Shown in pieces: positions 62,012 through 64,000 of a DNA stretch of 64,000 bases (positions are counted from its first letter, which is position 1; the number at the start of each line of letters is the position of its first letter). The stretch lies in the NCBI RefSeq assembly GCF_000603945.1, contig NZ_AXCW01000001.1:1-64000 (forward strand). The letters run 5' to 3'. Made by a program: the position numbers and the translations under genes. The notes under the pieces are model-generated. The model worked only from the letters and a program-made list of their open reading frames with translations. It was not told where the DNA came from and did no database searches. The stretch comes from Actinotalea ferrariae CF5-4 (GTDB taxonomy: Bacteria; Actinomycetota; Actinomycetes; Actinomycetales; Cellulomonadaceae).

Positions 62012-64000
62012 ATGTCTGCACTCCTGTACCGCCTGGGCAGGCGAGCCGCGCTGCGGCCGTTGATGCCGTTGTTGTCCTGGCTGTTCGTCATCCTGGCGGT
62101 GGTCGCCCTGCTCGTCACGCAGGCCCCCTCGATCTCCACCAGCCTCACCCTTGATGACGCCCCGGCCCAGCAGGTGCTGGACGAGGTGACCGAGGCGCTT
62201 CCCGAGGCGGGTGGCACCCAGGGCACCCTCGTCTTCCAGGCAGACGACGGTGGCCGTGTGGACACGCCCGTGCGTGCCGACGCCATCGACCGTGCCCTCG
62301 ACACGGCCGCCGGGAGCGGCCTCGTCCAGGACCGTGACGCACGGCTGCTCGACCAGCAGGCCGACGTTGAGGTCACCGTGCGCGAGAACGTGGAGGCGCG
62401 CGTCGCTGACGACGTCACCGTGCGGATCGAGGAGCTGGTCGAGACGCTCGAGGGAGGCCTACCGGTCGATGGACCGGCCGCACAGGGCGAACAGGCCGCC
62501 CAGCTCGCGCCGCGGATCGCGGCGATCAGCGCCACCGCGCGCGATCTCCTGGCCGCACCGGATGATGAACTCATCAGCGGTTCCTCGGATCTCTTTGCCG
62601 ACGTGGAACAGCTGCAGGCCGACCTGAGCCGGGCGGGCATGGACCTGGGCGTGCTCCCCGCTCCTGAGGATGGGATGTCGGACCCCGCGGCTGCCGTCGA
62701 GGCCGCCACGGCGACCGCGACAGCCGACGCGCTGGGGCGACTGGACTCTCTGCTGGGTGGTACGTCGCCCCGCGGCACCGAGCTCCTCACCTCCGACGGC
62801 GTTCGCCCGTCCGTGCTGGTCTCCGACGACGGCACCGCCGCGATCGCCTCGGTCCAGCTCAACGAGCAGGTCTCCGACCTCCCTGCGGGGAGCCTGGACG
62901 ACCTGATGGCCTCGATCGACACGGTGGTGGCCGACGAAGGACTCACCGTCGCCGCGAGCAGCTCCCTGCAGCCTCTCGAGCCACCGATCGGCGGGCACGA
63001 GGCCATCGGCCTCGCCATCGCAGCGGTGGTCCTGATCATCACTCTCGGCTCGCTCGTGCTGGCCGGACTGCCCATCCTCCTGGCATTGGTGGGTGTGTTC
63101 ATCGGTGTCGGCGGCGCGTACGCCCTCTCGGGGAACTTCGAGATGACCACGTCCACCCCCGCCCTCGGGCTCATGCTGGGCCTTGCCGTCGGGATCGACT
63201 ACGCCCTGTTCATCGTCCACAAGCAGCGCTCACTGCAGGTCCGGTTCGGACTCGACACCATCGAGTCCACCGCCCGCGCGGTCGCCACCGCGGGTGGCGC
63301 GGTCCTCTTCGCGGGCGCCACCGTCGTCATCGCACTTCTGGGCCTGCTGACCCTGGGGATGGGCTTCGTCTCGACGATGGCGGTCACTGCCGCAGTCACC
63401 GTCGCGCTCGCCGTCGCGTTGGCACTGACCGCGCTGCCCGCCCTGCTCGGGCTGCTCGGACGCAGACGGCGACGTGCGGCACCCCAGCCTCAGGCCCGGC
63501 CCGAGCCGCAGCACGGGCATTCGCGTTTCGGACGGGCAGCCCAGCGGTGGATCACCGCCGTCACGGCCCGGCCGATCCTGACCATCGTGCTCGTCGGACT
63601 CGCGCTCGGCGCCCTCGCGGTCCCTGCCGGCCAGATGGAGCTCGGCATGCCGTCCGGGGCGGTCGCCGCTCCCGGGTCGGAGCAACGGACGGCGTATGAC
63701 GCAGTGAGCGATGCCCTCGGTGAGGGTGCCAACGCACCGCTGGTCGTCGCGCTGACGCCGACGGATCCCGACGCCGTGGACCAGGACCGCCTCGAGGCGT
63801 GGCAGATCGAGCTCGCCGACCACGACAGTGCCTCCAACGTCCGTCTCATGGGCACCTCGGAGGACAGGTCCCTGGTCCTCTACACCGTCGTTCCCACCGC
63901 CGGTCCGACCGACCCCGGCACCGCCGACCTCGTCCATGCCGTTCGCGGCAGCGAGATCGCCGACGTCGAGCAGGTCGGCGTGACCGGGCTGACCGCCATC
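62012..64000 (+). CDS. MMPL-family (RND) transporter, 3' partial
   Basis: 663 codons are visible and the frame runs off the window. One N-terminal helix (LLSWLFVILAVVALLVTQA), a large exported domain, then a helix bundle with GLMLGLAVGIDYALFIVHK, the proton-relay-like Asp-Tyr motif of MMPL proteins, and a second exported domain starting near 63640. Such proteins export lipids or drugs. ATG 62012 follows GAGGGCGC. Confidence 0.9.
   Translation, partial: MSALLYRLGRRAALRPLMPLLSWLFVILAVVALLVTQAPSISTSLTLDDAPAQQVLDEVTEALPEAGGTQGTLVFQADDGGRVDTPVRADAIDRALDTAAGSGLVQDRDARLLDQQADVEVTVRENVEARVADDVTVRIEELVETLEGGLPVDGPAAQGEQAAQLAPRIAAISATARDLLAAPDDELISGSSDLFADVEQLQADLSRAGMDLGVLPAPEDGMSDPAAAVEAATATATADALGRLDSLLGGTSPRGTELLTSDGVRPSVLVSDDGTAAIASVQLNEQVSDLPAGSLDDLMASIDTVVADEGLTVAASSSLQPLEPPIGGHEAIGLAIAAVVLIITLGSLVLAGLPILLALVGVFIGVGGAYALSGNFEMTTSTPALGLMLGLAVGIDYALFIVHKQRSLQVRFGLDTIESTARAVATAGGAVLFAGATVVIALLGLLTLGMGFVSTMAVTAAVTVALAVALALTALPALLGLLGRRRRRAAPQPQARPEPQHGHSRFGRAAQRWITAVTARPILTIVLVGLALGALAVPAGQMELGMPSGAVAAPGSEQRTAYDAVSDALGEGANAPLVVALTPTDPDAVDQDRLEAWQIELADHDSASNVRLMGTSEDRSLVLYTVVPTAGPTDPGTADLVHAVRGSEIADVEQVGVTGLTAI

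Noticed and set aside
1-64000. CRISPR array or rRNA genes
   Set aside because: No regularly spaced repeats and no rRNA-like segments were seen on either strand.

Overview
High-GC, densely packed DNA with GTG/ATG starts, 1-4 base gene overlaps, an initiator tRNA and actinobacterial families (YlbL-like PDZ/Lon protease, PPA1309, UPF0182, SCO6880, DUF6112). This points to an actinomycete, probably a Micrococcales relative of Cellulomonas/Cellulosimicrobium (inference from gene content and base composition).

Layout. (1) 1-5110 is chromosomal core: a secreted PDZ/Lon-type protease (5' end outside the window), PPA1309, a large UPF0182 membrane protein, a strong hairpin and the initiator tRNA-Met. 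(2) 5101-50250 is a ~45 kb integrated conjugative-type island. It is bounded by a 70 bp direct repeat (66/70 identical) made of the tRNA 3' end plus the terminator behind it. From the left it holds a GTPase with an integrase-like N-terminus; a four-gene operon of unknowns whose first gene is frameshifted; a MobF relaxase; a soluble protein plus small membrane protein pair; an ArdC-like protein; a mating-apparatus operon (DUF6112 pilin-like, TrbL-like, SCO6880, VirB4-like ATPase, tandem DnaB-N protein, VirD4/TraG coupling protein, lytic transglycosylase); a five-gene MORC/MutL-type restriction operon (C5 methyltransferase, GHKL ATPase, Mrr-helicase, unknown, Vsr); a Tad/Flp-type pilus operon topped by a lipoprotein and ending in a LysM-BTAD protein; a sigma-like unknown; and an excisionase. 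Where the integrase is expected there is an IS nest (IS3-like, truncated IS256-type, complete IS3-type 48734-50037). No intact integrase is present, so the island looks stranded. (3) 50251-64000 is chromosomal again: an ISL3 transposase tail, a decapitated gene, narGHJI (respiratory nitrate reductase, transcribed right to left), a frameshifted lipoprotein, an ABC-2 exporter divergent from a NarL-type two-component system with an 18 bp palindrome between them, and an MMPL transporter running off the end.

How it works together: the relaxase nicks and unwinds the island, the coupling protein and VirB4/TrbL/SCO6880 apparatus move it, the transglycosylase opens the wall, the Tad-like pilus may make cell contact, and ArdC plus the restriction operon protect or compete. 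The nar operon and transporter modules are ordinary host functions.
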